DNA of 64,000 nucleotides, taken from positions 310,001-374,000 of the forward strand of contig CAKZFX010000009.1 of assembly GCA_936908745.1 (NCBI GenBank). The letters run 5' to 3'. Positions 44,035 through 53,726 of the stretch are shown in pieces; position 1 is the first letter of the stretch, and each line of letters starts with the position of its first letter. The notes under the pieces are model-generated. The model was given only the letters and a program-made list of their open reading frames with translations, made no database searches and was not told where the DNA came from. Source of the stretch: an uncultured Chitinophagaceae bacterium (GTDB lineage: Bacteria; Bacteroidota; Bacteroidia; Chitinophagales; Chitinophagaceae). Both the position numbers and the translations under genes were made by a program.

Positions 44035-44903
44035 ATTTTTACAGTTTTGGCTTGTTTCAAAGACTTTAATAACATTTGATTGGTTAGCAACTCCGGATTT
44101 AAAACCGTATCGATACTTAGAGTTAACGCACCAATAACGGCTTTTCTAATTTGCCTGCCATCCAAACCTTCAGCCTCATCAACTACTTTCTGAAATTTAG
44201 AATCAGAAATTAATTTTTTTACCGCTGTCCATTTTTCCGAAAAAGCTGTTAATGTATCCTTTAATATTTCTTCACATGCCTCCCTTGATGGCTTGTCAAT
44301 CCGCAGCACTAAATCAGCCCTTGAAATAAAAGCAGGGTCAAGAGCCCCTTCAAAATTGCTTGTAGCTATAAAAAGTAATTGTGGAAATCTTGCAGCTAAG
44401 TTATCAAGTCCTGCAAGCATCGCATCCGTTGCCCTATGCACATCAACGGGGTTCGCTTCCATGCTCATTTTGCTTCTATCAGCAACTAAAGTTTCAACCT
44501 CATCTAATAAAACAATTAGTGGGCCCTTGCCTGCATGTTCAGTGACCACCTCCTCTAAAAACCTTCTTATCTCTCTTTGGCTTTTACCAAGTGCTGAACT
44601 ACTTAAATTATGAGGTTCTACTTCAATAAATGTGACCTTTGCATTATTCAATTTAGAAACCGCAGCGGAAGCAACACCTTTTGCTATTGATGTTTTTCCA
44701 GTGCCGGGGGGACCAACTAATAAGATTATACCGTGCAATGGAACTGCGGCTTTTGATTTTATCTGTGTGCGGAGAGTAAGCTCAAGTAGTACTTGGGCTT
44801 GCAGTTGTGTTTTTGTATTTTCCGGTAAAACAATTCGTTTCCACAGTTCTTCAAATTCATCATTTGGTAACTTCCTTAAATCAAGTATTCCTTTATCCTG
44901 CAT
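44031..44903 (-). CDS. cap6: TRIP13-like AAA+ ATPase of CBASS (Cap6-like)
   Basis: A 290-residue AAA+ protein: Walker A GPPGTGKT (64-71), Walker B IVLLDEVE near 130, sensor ATSNFEGALD near 180 and the arginine-finger-type SRADLVLRID near 193. The short length and position before a HORMA gene match the TRIP13-like remodelers that pull HORMA proteins open and keep CBASS off. First gene of the six-gene operon; its ATG lies 20-70 bases from a cluster of dyads that overlap the expected promoter. Confidence 0.92.
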   Translation of the reverse strand: MQDKGILDLRKLPNDEFEELWKRIVLPENTKTQLQAQVLLELTLRTQIKSKAAVPLHGIILLVGPPGTGKTSIAKGVASAAVSKLNNAKVTFIEVEPHNLSSSALGKSQREIRRFLEEVVTEHAGKGPLIVLLDEVETLVADRSKMSMEANPVDVHRATDAMLAGLDNLAARFPQLLFIATSNFEGALDPAFISRADLVLRIDKPSREACEEILKDTLTAFSEKWTAVKKLISDSKFQKVVDEAEGLDGRQIRKAVIGALTLSIDTVLNPELLTNQMLLKSLKQAKTVKI

Positions 44904-44920
44904 TTATAAATATTTTATTC

Positions 44921-44971
44921 TGTCAATTAATTTGACACAAATTTGACAAAATATATTGATATGCAAATCAA
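44921..44971 (-). promoter_or_regulatory. Promoter/operator region of the CBASS operon
   Basis: TGTCAA (44921-44926) and TTGACA (44932-44937) form an inverted pair with a 5-base spacer; a third TTGACA lies at 44943-44948. TTGAT (44956-44960) and ATCAA (44967-44971) form a further dyad. On the minus strand TATATTTTG, one base longer than the -7 consensus, abuts these half-sites. A likely binding region for the operon's own HTH-S24 protein. Confidence 0.5.
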
Positions 44972-45015
44972 TTATTTATAAAGAAAATGTGGATAATGGC
45001 GATTTTTGATGAAAA

Positions 45016-46974
45016 TCAGGTGTTTATGGCCTTCAACCTCCCCACCTCCTCCCCAATTAACCGCTTAATATCCATTTTAACCTGGTAATAATTATCCAAC
45101 ACCTGTTGTTGGGTAACATTAGAGACTGCAGGAATATCCCGGTAGTTATTCACTTCAGCATTCAGTTTTTCATGGTCGTTGATGATTTCGGAGTGAAACA
45201 TTTTGAGTTTTATTTTCTCCAAAGGGTCGTCGGCAACCATGCCTACAAACTCACCCGAAGAAAGGGCGGCGATTTTGCTGGCAGGTATGGCGGCATCTAA
45301 TTGTTTGCTGTGGCTGATGGAACTATCCATCCGGTTAATGGAAACACTCTGCCGGTCCTGCATAATTTTTCCGAACCGTTCCGATAAGAGTTTGGAAGTT
45401 TCACCCATTACCTGACCGCTGATGATGTTGCCGGTGATATTTACAATTACATCAGCCTGTTCCCTGCCATAATCCTTTTTGAGCTGACTAAAATCCTGCA
45501 TCGCTAACGTAGTGGCAACTTTATTACTTCTTGCTGTGGCAATCAGGCTGTCAATATTGTTGAAGTAGATAGTAGGAAACTCATCAAACACCAAACTGCA
45601 TTTCTGCATTCCCTTTTTATTTACCTGCCTTACCAATCGGGAAACATATAGCGACAACACTGCCCCATAAATCTGCTGCTTCTCGGGGTTGTTGCCCACA
45701 CAAACAATTTTAGGATGCTTTGGATTATTAATATCCAACGTAAAATCATTGCCGGATAATACCCAATACAACTGCGGTGCAGCAAGCCTCGCCATCCCAA
45801 TTTTTGCAGAAGCAACTTGTCCTTCTAATTGCTCCATTGCATCGTTTTGGTATGCGGTTATGAAAGGATTTACCAATACTTCAATTTCCGGTTGAGTGTT
45901 CAGCACCGGAAATAATTCATCATATTCTGCCTGCATCAGTTCAATAACATGCGGCAGAGTGCAATACTTTCCATCAGAATATTTTCGTAAAAACCAAATG
46001 ACAGCCGTAACAAAATTGATAGGTGATTCTACAAAGAAATCCCCCTGTTTGTTTATCCATTCCCGGTTCAGTCCTAATAAAATTGTCCTGGCACTTTCCG
46101 TTGCATCGGTAATATCATTCATGCTGTTTGGGTCAAGCGGATTGCAGCGGTGCGATACAGAAAGGTTATCAAAATTGATAACATAGAAAGATGGCTTTAT
46201 TGAATAGTTGTGTTTGTTTTGCTGCAACCAGTTGTAAACAATCTTACTTAAATCATCGTACTTAAAATCATACACAAACATGGCAAAGCCTTTTTCGATA
46301 TGCTGTTTAATTACATGCTGAATAACAAACCAACTTTTACCGGCGCCAGGACTGCCAATAACCAGCAAGCCACGAAAAGGGTTGATGATATTTATCCAGC
46401 TTTTTCTAACCCGGTTTTTTAAATTATATCGGGCAGGCAGGTTGATGGAATATTCGTTGGAGATAAGTCGTTCTTCCTGCGGAAATGTTTCATTGAGTGA
46501 ATTGAAAACATCATCTCCTAAATTTAGTTTGATTAAGCGGCTGAGCAAATTGCCACCTGCCAATATCAGTAAAAAGCCAATGCCTGTTGCGGTCATGTAA
46601 ACAATGGCAACTGTTTGAACATCGTATCGCAGTTTGAAAAACAACTGACTTGAAAAATAAAGTAGCAACCCAATGAGCAAATAAGCAGTAATACTTCTCC
46701 AGTTTATATTTTCATCCTTTTTGCCCTGTGCGCCAAATAATGAAATTACCAGAAGCCCCAATGCCATAAACTTTGATGTAAGCTGATTTTGAAATAATCC
46801 GGTATTGGAAATATTTTTCATCAGCCTGTCGGTAATGGTACTTTTTATTTCCCACTGCTCAAAAGCAACATAGCAGTAATAATAAAAATGCAGCAGCAAA
46901 ATAAAGATGCTGGCAAATCTTGTAAGGTCAACTATTTTCCGTAGCCCCTGTTCATTCTCTCCTGTGTGTGACAT
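45016..46974 (-). CDS. Conjugative coupling protein (TraG/VirD4 type, Bacteroidota MobC-like)
   Basis: A 652-residue inner-membrane ATPase that brings the relaxase-DNA complex to the transfer channel. Four N-terminal membrane helices (about residues 18-155), then a RecA-like motor: Walker A GSPGAGKS near 208, Walker B-type SLVFDEFPT near 447, and TTLAMQDFSQLKKDYG near 475. The type IV channel genes are not in the window, so the element may be mobilised by another element's channel, or its tra genes lie further right. It starts 16 bases after the relaxase stop: one mobilisation operon. Confidence 0.9.
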   Translation of the reverse strand: MSHTGENEQGLRKIVDLTRFASIFILLLHFYYYCYVAFEQWEIKSTITDRLMKNISNTGLFQNQLTSKFMALGLLVISLFGAQGKKDENINWRSITAYLLIGLLLYFSSQLFFKLRYDVQTVAIVYMTATGIGFLLILAGGNLLSRLIKLNLGDDVFNSLNETFPQEERLISNEYSINLPARYNLKNRVRKSWINIINPFRGLLVIGSPGAGKSWFVIQHVIKQHIEKGFAMFVYDFKYDDLSKIVYNWLQQNKHNYSIKPSFYVINFDNLSVSHRCNPLDPNSMNDITDATESARTILLGLNREWINKQGDFFVESPINFVTAVIWFLRKYSDGKYCTLPHVIELMQAEYDELFPVLNTQPEIEVLVNPFITAYQNDAMEQLEGQVASAKIGMARLAAPQLYWVLSGNDFTLDINNPKHPKIVCVGNNPEKQQIYGAVLSLYVSRLVRQVNKKGMQKCSLVFDEFPTIYFNNIDSLIATARSNKVATTLAMQDFSQLKKDYGREQADVIVNITGNIISGQVMGETSKLLSERFGKIMQDRQSVSINRMDSSISHSKQLDAAIPASKIAALSSGEFVGMVADDPLEKIKLKMFHSEIINDHEKLNAEVNNYRDIPAVSNVTQQQVLDNYYQVKMDIKRLIGEEVGRLKAINT

Positions 46975-46990
46975 AACATCATTTTACTTA

Positions 46991-48262
46991 TTACAAATTA
47001 GGTTTCTTCTTTTTTCGTTTCTTTTTAAGCAAGCTGTTGGGTGTGTTGTCGTATTGCTCTTTGGTAGATAGCAAAACATCAAATGGGCTTTCAGTTTTTG
47101 CGGTGAGAGGAATTGTTTTATCCTTTTGCTTTTGCTGATTTATTTCTTTTTGAATGGAACCGCCTGAACCACCGCCTTTTGTTTCATCTTGTGTCAACGA
47201 TTTTTCATTTCCTGTTGCTAACCTGCTTTGCAAGGCTGCTGCACTGTAACCTTTACCTAAATCGCTGCCATTAAAAACAACTTTGTTTTGATTGTCAACA
47301 AAAGTGATACCGTACAACCTGCCTTCAGCATTTTGACGAAGCAGGGTGTAAATGTTTTTCTGTTTCAAATGTTCCATCAATTCTTTCACTGTAGAAGGTG
47401 ATTGCGAAAGGCATTCATCCAGTTTTGTTTTTACAAAAGGTTTGAGGGATTCCTTTACCGTTTCATTGGCTGTAGATTTCATCTCCAGGTTATCCAATAT
47501 TGGTTTGCAGGAAATTGAGCTTGCTTTAATCGGAACTCCAACTTTATTTCCACCAGAATCCAGCACACGGTAAACCAATCCACGGTTCTTGTAAATCCTG
47601 CCTTCCTCTTTACCTCTGTCGGCTACTACATTAAACTGTTTTAATGCTGCATTAAATTCAGGCAAGGAAGTAAACTTGTACTGACTGAATACTGCACCGA
47701 CAACATTGGAAATATTTCTCTTCGTTTCAGATTTTCCATAAATGGCTTTCTCAATATCAACTGCTTTGATGCCAGGCTTCACTAATTGCTGTTGTCTCTC
47801 TGCTTTAATTAATCCATAATTTTTCTCAATTTCTTTTCTTACTTTTTCAGATTGGTTCCTGCCGATGTTGTGGGTATTAATCCTGCTGCCATCATGTTTG
47901 ATGGTAGTACTTACAATGTGAATATGCGGATGTCCGGCATCTTCATGTTTGTAAACTAAGTATGGTTGATTACCAAAGCCAATCTTTTCCATGTATTCAG
48001 ATGCAATCTGTAACAACTTGCTTTCAGGCAGCTTTTCTGATGGGTCAAAATTGAGAGATACATGCAGTGTTTTAGTAGTGGCTCTTTCATTCAAACTGTT
48101 CAGTCTTTCAAAACCAGAAAGCTTTTGATAAAAATTCATCTCTTTCGCATCTTTCAAATAATTGGCAGCATGAAGACAAACAGCGTTTCCTTTCTGCACT
48201 TTCTTTTCGTTGTAGTTGAGTGCGGCTTCAATATTTTTCGGTGTGGTTATTTTTGCAACCAT
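46991..48262 (-). CDS. Relaxase / mobilization nuclease
   Basis: A 423-residue protein beginning MVAKITTPKNIEAALNYNEKK, the typical start of Bacteroidota mobilization relaxases. The metal-binding HPHIHIV motif (near 108) and the adjacent GSRINTHNIGRNQSEKVRKEIE follow. It nicks oriT and stays bound to the 5' end of the transferred strand. The C-terminal 200 residues are variable with a Lys-rich end. Its start overlaps the accessory gene by 16 bases. The candidate oriT lies about 430 bases upstream. Confidence 0.9.
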   Translation of the reverse strand: MVAKITTPKNIEAALNYNEKKVQKGNAVCLHAANYLKDAKEMNFYQKLSGFERLNSLNERATTKTLHVSLNFDPSEKLPESKLLQIASEYMEKIGFGNQPYLVYKHEDAGHPHIHIVSTTIKHDGSRINTHNIGRNQSEKVRKEIEKNYGLIKAERQQQLVKPGIKAVDIEKAIYGKSETKRNISNVVGAVFSQYKFTSLPEFNAALKQFNVVADRGKEEGRIYKNRGLVYRVLDSGGNKVGVPIKASSISCKPILDNLEMKSTANETVKESLKPFVKTKLDECLSQSPSTVKELMEHLKQKNIYTLLRQNAEGRLYGITFVDNQNKVVFNGSDLGKGYSAAALQSRLATGNEKSLTQDETKGGGSGGSIQKEINQQKQKDKTIPLTAKTESPFDVLLSTKEQYDNTPNSLLKKKRKKKKPNL

Positions 48263-48642
48263 TGCTCATAGAGTTGATTCATTCGTAATTTTATTTCTTC
48301 CACTTTGCTGATTAATACTTTTTGCAAACCATCATACTGCTGCACCCAAACTCTGAACTCGGGTATCTTGTCAAGTATGTGCAGTTTATGTACAGCCTGG
48401 TTAAAGTTGTTGCCGATAGCATTCAGTTCTTTTTTCAGGTTCAGCATGTCTAACAAGAAATCATCGGCACTTTCGTTTCTGTACTTTACTGTAACAGGTT
48501 TTTGCAAAGCCACTTTTCGCAGGTAAGCACTGGTATCTTTTTCCGTGGTTTTTCCTTGCAGTTTTGTAAGCTGATTGATTTCAGTTTCATTCATCCTTAC
48601 CACTACCATTTTACTCCTCACTTCACTTTCTAATTTCTTCAT
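48247..48642 (-). CDS. Relaxosome accessory protein (MobC/MobA-type, ribbon-helix-helix)
   Basis: A 131-residue protein: VVVRMNETEINQLTKLQ near 13-30 is an RHH-like DNA-binding segment, SAYLRKVAL is the following helix, and LKKELNAIGNNFNQAVHKLH near 75 is the conserved block of mobilization accessory proteins. It should bind oriT next to the relaxase. First gene of the mobilisation operon; the folded candidate oriT begins 49 bases upstream. Confidence 0.88.
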   Translation of the reverse strand: MKKLESEVRSKMVVVRMNETEINQLTKLQGKTTEKDTSAYLRKVALQKPVTVKYRNESADDFLLDMLNLKKELNAIGNNFNQAVHKLHILDKIPEFRVWVQQYDGLQKVLISKVEEIKLRMNQLYEQWLQK

Positions 48643-48690
48643 GGTTTTAAGTTTTCTGTTTTAATACCCCGAAACGACTTCGGAGTGAAG

Positions 48691-48730
48691 GGCAAGATGC
48701 CCCAAACGTATAACGTTTGTACATCTTGCC
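48691..48730. other. Candidate origin of transfer (oriT)
   Basis: Nested inverted repeats: GGCAAGATG (48691-48699) with CATCTTGCC (48722-48730), and inside them CAAACGT (48703-48709) with ACGTTTG (48713-48719) around ATA. Immediately outside is TGTGCAAGACACGGCACA-type sequence. The site is directly upstream of the relaxosome genes, where oriT usually lies. The nick position cannot be assigned from sequence. Confidence 0.6.
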
Positions 48731-48910
48731 ATGTGCAAGACACGGCACATTATGCCTTTACAAAATCTATCCGTTGAGAATATTTTATACCATTGCAAAT
48801 TCATGGTAAAACAGGTGTAAAAAATGTACCAGTATTGCTGTTTGCTTGGCTAATATTTAGTCAGGCAATCCATAAAGTTTCATTCACTTAAGAATGGCTA
48901 TTTTTACCAC

Positions 48911-49180
48911 ATGGAAATGGAAATAAAGACTGAAGAAAATAAAGAGATTATTTTAGGCGATGGCACCCAATTTTTATACACAATAAAGCAGGTAGAAATC
49001 ACCAATATTTTAGGTGCTGCTGTTGCTGTTTTAGATGAATATTCTATTACAAATTCTGCTGGCGTAAATTACAAATTATATAAGACGAAGGACGGTAATT
49101 GGTATGATTTGCCTGAAGCAAATACAGGGATTGCTAAGAGTATTTTACTTGCTTTAAAGTTAAAAATAGACAACCAATAA
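48911..49180 (+). CDS. Small hypothetical protein
   Basis: An 89-residue acidic protein (MEMEIKTEENKEIILGDG...), probably a small alpha/beta fold, with KQVEITNILGAAVAVLDEY and DGNWYDLPEA segments. No family recognised. It is the only plus-strand gene between oriT and 61 kb and is convergent with jetD, whose stop lies 8 bases away. It would be the first gene on the leading side of the candidate oriT. Confidence 0.55.
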   Translation: MEMEIKTEENKEIILGDGTQFLYTIKQVEITNILGAAVAVLDEYSITNSAGVNYKLYKTKDGNWYDLPEANTGIAKSILLALKLKIDNQ

Positions 49181-49188
49181 ATTCCTGT

Positions 49189-50331
49189 TTACTGGCTTAT
49201 TAAGCGAAGTCTTTCCAAAATATAGCTGTTCGTTATTCTTTCCTGTTCCAACCTTTTATTATTTGTTTGCAAAAAAGTGTACAGTTTTAATTCATCATCA
49301 TTTAGTTTTTCTAATTGTAGTTTTCTGTATGTGGAAGTAACCGAAAACTGGCTAAACTGATGATATGTTTTTTCATCCATCAAGAAACTGATGGCTGAAG
49401 GGTAATACTGGCGGATAATATTCAGCATTTCAAACCCGGCAGCATCAAGGTCGAACCAGCAATAAAGTTGTGTATTGGTTAGCCAGGGAATATGTTTACT
49501 TACACGGCTTTTAAAGCCCTCGCCAAAAATTGCCACCGAATTTTTTATTTTAGGAAAAGACAGAAAGCAAGCCTTGTTTTCAATAATAAATACTTTTTCA
49601 GGTTGCCAGTTTAGCAAAGCAGAATCGTCAATCGTTAATGCCAATTCATCAAACCCTATTATATGTTTCAAACTATCATCTAACAGCCTTATTTGTGCAT
49701 ATACATTGGGCTTTTTAACCAAGTAGCGTCCTGAAAAATCTGTTTCACTTTTGTTTATCCAATCCTGCGATAGAATATTGTCCAATAGCTTCTTCAAAGC
49801 TGCTGTGTTGTACTCAATAAATTTTGAGTGTACTTCAATAGGGAGTTCCCTCAAGTATAAATCATGCGGTGGATTATTCTGATAAAAATATTTACAGACT
49901 TTTATTAAATCCAGCATATTGCCAGCCTGATGTAGCAAGAAAGGGCTATTATCCTTTGCCCATTGCGTTGATACCGGAAAGGATTCTGTCAGTAAGTGAA
50001 ACGCTTTTTCAATAGCTGAATAATCAGCTATCCTGTTGGTATAAAAGAGATAATCATCTATCGTTTCAAAATAGATTTTAGCTGGCAGTTTTTGTTTTGT
50101 ACCGTCAATTGTTTTCAGTGTCCATTCTACGGAATAGCCTTTGCCTTTAACTTCTTTTGATTGTTGGTATAATGGAACAATGGCAGCTTTTAACTCACTG
50201 AAATTGGTACCGGAAATACTTCTATTAGCTGGAATTGATAATGGAAATACTTCTTCACCATTCTGGATGGCTTTTACAATTTTAAAAAACTGTTTATCTG
50301 ACTTTTGAAATAGTTCTTTGAGAGTAATCAT
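49189..50331 (-). CDS. jetD: Wadjet JetD, topoisomerase-VI/Toprim-type nuclease
   Basis: A 380-residue protein with a DUF3322-type N-terminal part and a DUF2220 Toprim C-terminal part: conserved Glu in VFIIENKACFLSF near 250 and Asp-x-Asp in YCWFDLDAAGFEML near 295. JetD cuts plasmid DNA that the JetABC loop extruder has marked. Its start overlaps the jetC stop as ATGA. Last gene of the four-gene operon; all expected motifs are present. Confidence 0.92.
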   Translation of the reverse strand: MITLKELFQKSDKQFFKIVKAIQNGEEVFPLSIPANRSISGTNFSELKAAIVPLYQQSKEVKGKGYSVEWTLKTIDGTKQKLPAKIYFETIDDYLFYTNRIADYSAIEKAFHLLTESFPVSTQWAKDNSPFLLHQAGNMLDLIKVCKYFYQNNPPHDLYLRELPIEVHSKFIEYNTAALKKLLDNILSQDWINKSETDFSGRYLVKKPNVYAQIRLLDDSLKHIIGFDELALTIDDSALLNWQPEKVFIIENKACFLSFPKIKNSVAIFGEGFKSRVSKHIPWLTNTQLYCWFDLDAAGFEMLNIIRQYYPSAISFLMDEKTYHQFSQFSVTSTYRKLQLEKLNDDELKLYTFLQTNNKRLEQERITNSYILERLRLISQ

Positions 50332-53300
50332 TCTTTAACTTCGGCTAATTGTTTAAAGCTTTCTTTCTTTTCATAATACTGCTCCATCGTAAGATTGTAC
50401 AAAACAGAGTTTTTCTTGTTTTTTATTTCTACAAAATGTACAGCATTGATGTAGGGCTCAGCAATATTGATTTTATCCAAAGGAGTAACCACTAATATTT
50501 GAAGATTCAATTGTGCACAAAACTCCATGAGGAACTGGCTTTTCTCCGGGTCTAATTTGCTAAAAGCTTCATCTACCGTAATAAACCGAAGGCTCTTATG
50601 TTGTTTACCTTGTTGAAAAATACCAAACTGGTGTGCAATAGCTGCTCCTAAAATTGCGTAGGTAAACTGTGCTTTTTGCCCTCCAGAATAGCTGGCGGTA
50701 TTATCATGATATTGACCGACCTTATTATCTACCACCGAATATTCTCTGGCACTGAATAAAAGCCAGTTTCTAACATCTGTTACTTTTCGCCTCCATGTCT
50801 CCTCAGTCTGCAATTCTGTGATTAATTCTTTTATTTTATTGAATACCTCAAGCCGGTAATTTTCGTCTTTCTGAGTAGCAAAATCAAGTGTGTTTGGTAT
50901 GGCTGCGTTCAATTGACCCCTGAATATATTTATTTCATTTTCTCCCCTTAGCTGCCTGCACTCCAATTGCAGATAAGTATCAGGATTGCGATTAAAGGTT
51001 ATTTTTTTCAATGGCACATTCAGTTCCTCAATCATGTCTTCAATTTTACTTAATTCATTATTGAGCCATGCCCGGTAACTGGTTAATGCATCCAGCATAC
51101 TTTTATCCATATAATCTCTAAATCTTCGCTTGTGCTCAACCAATCTTTGGGTCTGTATAGTTTTATATAATTCTTCCAGGTCTGCAAGCCCGTTAAGGTC
51201 GCCGCTGATGTTCATAACATCACCGCTCCAATTGGCAAATTCATTAGTAATTTTTTCTCCGGGATTTTTAAATGCAGCAATTAAAGAAGTTGTTTCCAGC
51301 TCAAGTTTATTCACTGTAGCCCCGGCTGATTTTTGTCTTGCTTTTAATTTGATAGCAGCCTGTGTCATCAGGTTTTCAAACTGAGTCAGCGTTTTAATAT
51401 CCGAAAACGAAATTTCTTCTTCAGTAAGAAAGAAGAGAATTCCCTTTTCTCCTGCATCCTGCAAGTCTTCAAAGTTCAGGCTGAGTTTACGTAAATTCTT
51501 TTTATTAAACTCATCGTCAAGTTTGCTTAGATTAGTAATAAGATTATCCCTTTTATCATTTGCCTGCTTTAAGTTCTTTTCTACTTCTTTAAGTTGATTT
51601 ACAATTAACTCATACGCATCAGATGATTTTTTTAAATCCTGTACCTGCTTGTTTAAATCATTAATCTTTTCGGCATGTTGTGCCCAGTTTATTTCATCAT
51701 AGATTTTTATAAGTATGAGGCTGGAAATGGTTTGACGCTTTGCCTGCAAAGCAGCAATAAGTGGTGTTAGTTCTTTGATTTCGTCAGACAGTTTAGTATG
51801 TAACTTTTCTTCATTGTACTTCTGTTGCTGAAGATATTGAATGGTTGCTTTATTATCCCAACCAAGCCTGTATTTTGATTTATTCCATCGTCCGGGTCGG
51901 TCATCTTTTTCGTGCCGGTTTACGTTTCTCATCAGCCCATTAGAAGTAATAGCTTTTGGCGAACCATAAAAAACATCCAAATCATCTGTACAGTAATAAT
52001 TAAACCTGTCAAGCAGGGTAGTTTCAAGCCATTTGGTATGGGCTGATTCTTTTAGTTCCAATTTATTTACCAGTGCGTCATCATCTGCAGGCCAGCGTAC
52101 AATACTATTTGACGGTCTGCGTTCCATTTTTTGATATACCAGTTTTGTCTGCATATCATTATTATAAATGAATTGGTTTGCTGCTTTACTGAATTTTTCA
52201 GGAACCAACAGTTGCATGGAAAAATTATGCAATAGCTTTTCAATTGAGTCTTCCCAAAGCTGTTCTGTTGTTTTTACTTTAATTAATTCGCCTACAAATG
52301 GAAGCTCCTCTTCAGTGGTTTCGAGTATATCTATAAGTCGTTTTCTTGCATTAATCAGGTCGTCTGGTATGCGGTTTTTTCTTGCCAACAGCGAAGTAAT
52401 CTGTTGCTGCAAATTTTCTACTTTAACCTCTTTACTTTCTTGTTCAATATTCAATCGTACTTTCTTTTCTGAAAGTTTTTCAATTTCTGCCGGAACAGAT
52501 GTATTTAGTTCCTGAATTTTTTCATAATTAACCCTAAAGACCGACTCATCAATTTGAGTATCTAATTTTAACTGTTCGCAATAACCAATGTAGCGGCTAC
52601 TTTCAGCACTTTTACGATTTCTTTTGTCTGTCTCTGTGTCAATATCTTTATTCAAAAGAGAAATTTGGCTGTCAATATTCAATGCAGCCCTTTGCGTAAT
52701 CAACTGTTCTTTTTCTTTATTAAGTGTATCAACTGAAGCTGAAATCAATTCTTTATCTTTTTGTGCTATTTCAATATCCAGTTCCAACCTGTCAACATCT
52801 TTCTCCAATAACTCATATTCTATTTTGCCAAGAAAGAAAGGCATTTGTTCTTCTACAAAATCCAGCTTTTGTTTTTTAATTCGTAAATCATCCAACTTCT
52901 GTTTGTTTTGAATTACAGGAGCCAGTAATTCAAGCTGCTTTTCATCTTTCTGAATGGCTTTATGACTTATCAATAAATCGCTGTAATGAGTATGCAGGCT
53001 TTTAAACTGCTCTTCGGCCTCAGCTTCTTCCAGCATTTCCTGGCGAATAAAATTTGTTAAATCACCCAGCACTTTAATGCCTACCGTTTGGCTAAAAAGT
53101 GACAATGCTTTGTCTCTTAATCCAAACAGTTCACTAAACCTTGCTGCATATTCTTTAAAGCTGTTATAAATTTCTGTTTTGGCATATTGCTTTACTAATT
53201 TCTTCTTCCAATCACCTTTAAAATCAAAATGGTCTTTGCCAAAGTGCTCTGTGATAGTAAGTGGATAAGGGGAAACTATAAATATCTTTTGCAACCCGCC

Positions 53301-53726
53301 ATTACCAAACCATCGTACTTGTACCAATGAAATGGTATGTTGTGTACCGGAGTTTTGAAAGCAGGCAAGCAAAACCGAATAAGGATTATCTGCTTTGGTA
53401 CGTAGTTGTTCAGTATCTGCTTTTTGATTTGCTTCAGAAAATATTTTTCCATGATAACCCCAGAAATAGGAGTTTTCGTCCCTTTCCTTTTTTGATTCGG
53501 CTCCAGATGACTGATTATAAAAGCGTTTATGAGTTGGCACAAGTAGGGTGAGCAGGGCATCAATCAATGTTGTTTTGCCACTGCCGTTTGCCCCTGTAAG
53601 CAGGGATGTACGGCCATCAGGCTGTAGTTTATAAACTTTGCCATTAAATGTGCCCCAGTTAAATACTTCCAGGTATCTTAACCGGTAGCCATTGTCTGAC
53701 TGATTATTGCTGAACAGGGTTGACAT
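50328..53726 (-). CDS. jetC: Wadjet JetC, SMC/MksB-like loop-extruding ATPase
   Basis: An 1132-residue protein. Walker A GANGSGKT (45-52), long coiled coils between about residues 230 and 900 interrupted by a hinge-like region, then ABC signature YSGGQKAQ near 1030 and Walker B FITVDEAFSKLDP near 1068. It dimerises and with JetA and JetB extrudes loops on closed circular DNA so that JetD can cleave. Overlaps jetB by 23 bases. Full length, no frameshift. Confidence 0.95.
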   Translation of the reverse strand: MSTLFSNNQSDNGYRLRYLEVFNWGTFNGKVYKLQPDGRTSLLTGANGSGKTTLIDALLTLLVPTHKRFYNQSSGAESKKERDENSYFWGYHGKIFSEANQKADTEQLRTKADNPYSVLLACFQNSGTQHTISLVQVRWFGNGGLQKIFIVSPYPLTITEHFGKDHFDFKGDWKKKLVKQYAKTEIYNSFKEYAARFSELFGLRDKALSLFSQTVGIKVLGDLTNFIRQEMLEEAEAEEQFKSLHTHYSDLLISHKAIQKDEKQLELLAPVIQNKQKLDDLRIKKQKLDFVEEQMPFFLGKIEYELLEKDVDRLELDIEIAQKDKELISASVDTLNKEKEQLITQRAALNIDSQISLLNKDIDTETDKRNRKSAESSRYIGYCEQLKLDTQIDESVFRVNYEKIQELNTSVPAEIEKLSEKKVRLNIEQESKEVKVENLQQQITSLLARKNRIPDDLINARKRLIDILETTEEELPFVGELIKVKTTEQLWEDSIEKLLHNFSMQLLVPEKFSKAANQFIYNNDMQTKLVYQKMERRPSNSIVRWPADDDALVNKLELKESAHTKWLETTLLDRFNYYCTDDLDVFYGSPKAITSNGLMRNVNRHEKDDRPGRWNKSKYRLGWDNKATIQYLQQQKYNEEKLHTKLSDEIKELTPLIAALQAKRQTISSLILIKIYDEINWAQHAEKINDLNKQVQDLKKSSDAYELIVNQLKEVEKNLKQANDKRDNLITNLSKLDDEFNKKNLRKLSLNFEDLQDAGEKGILFFLTEEEISFSDIKTLTQFENLMTQAAIKLKARQKSAGATVNKLELETTSLIAAFKNPGEKITNEFANWSGDVMNISGDLNGLADLEELYKTIQTQRLVEHKRRFRDYMDKSMLDALTSYRAWLNNELSKIEDMIEELNVPLKKITFNRNPDTYLQLECRQLRGENEINIFRGQLNAAIPNTLDFATQKDENYRLEVFNKIKELITELQTEETWRRKVTDVRNWLLFSAREYSVVDNKVGQYHDNTASYSGGQKAQFTYAILGAAIAHQFGIFQQGKQHKSLRFITVDEAFSKLDPEKSQFLMEFCAQLNLQILVVTPLDKINIAEPYINAVHFVEIKNKKNSVLYNLTMEQYYEKKESFKQLAEVKE

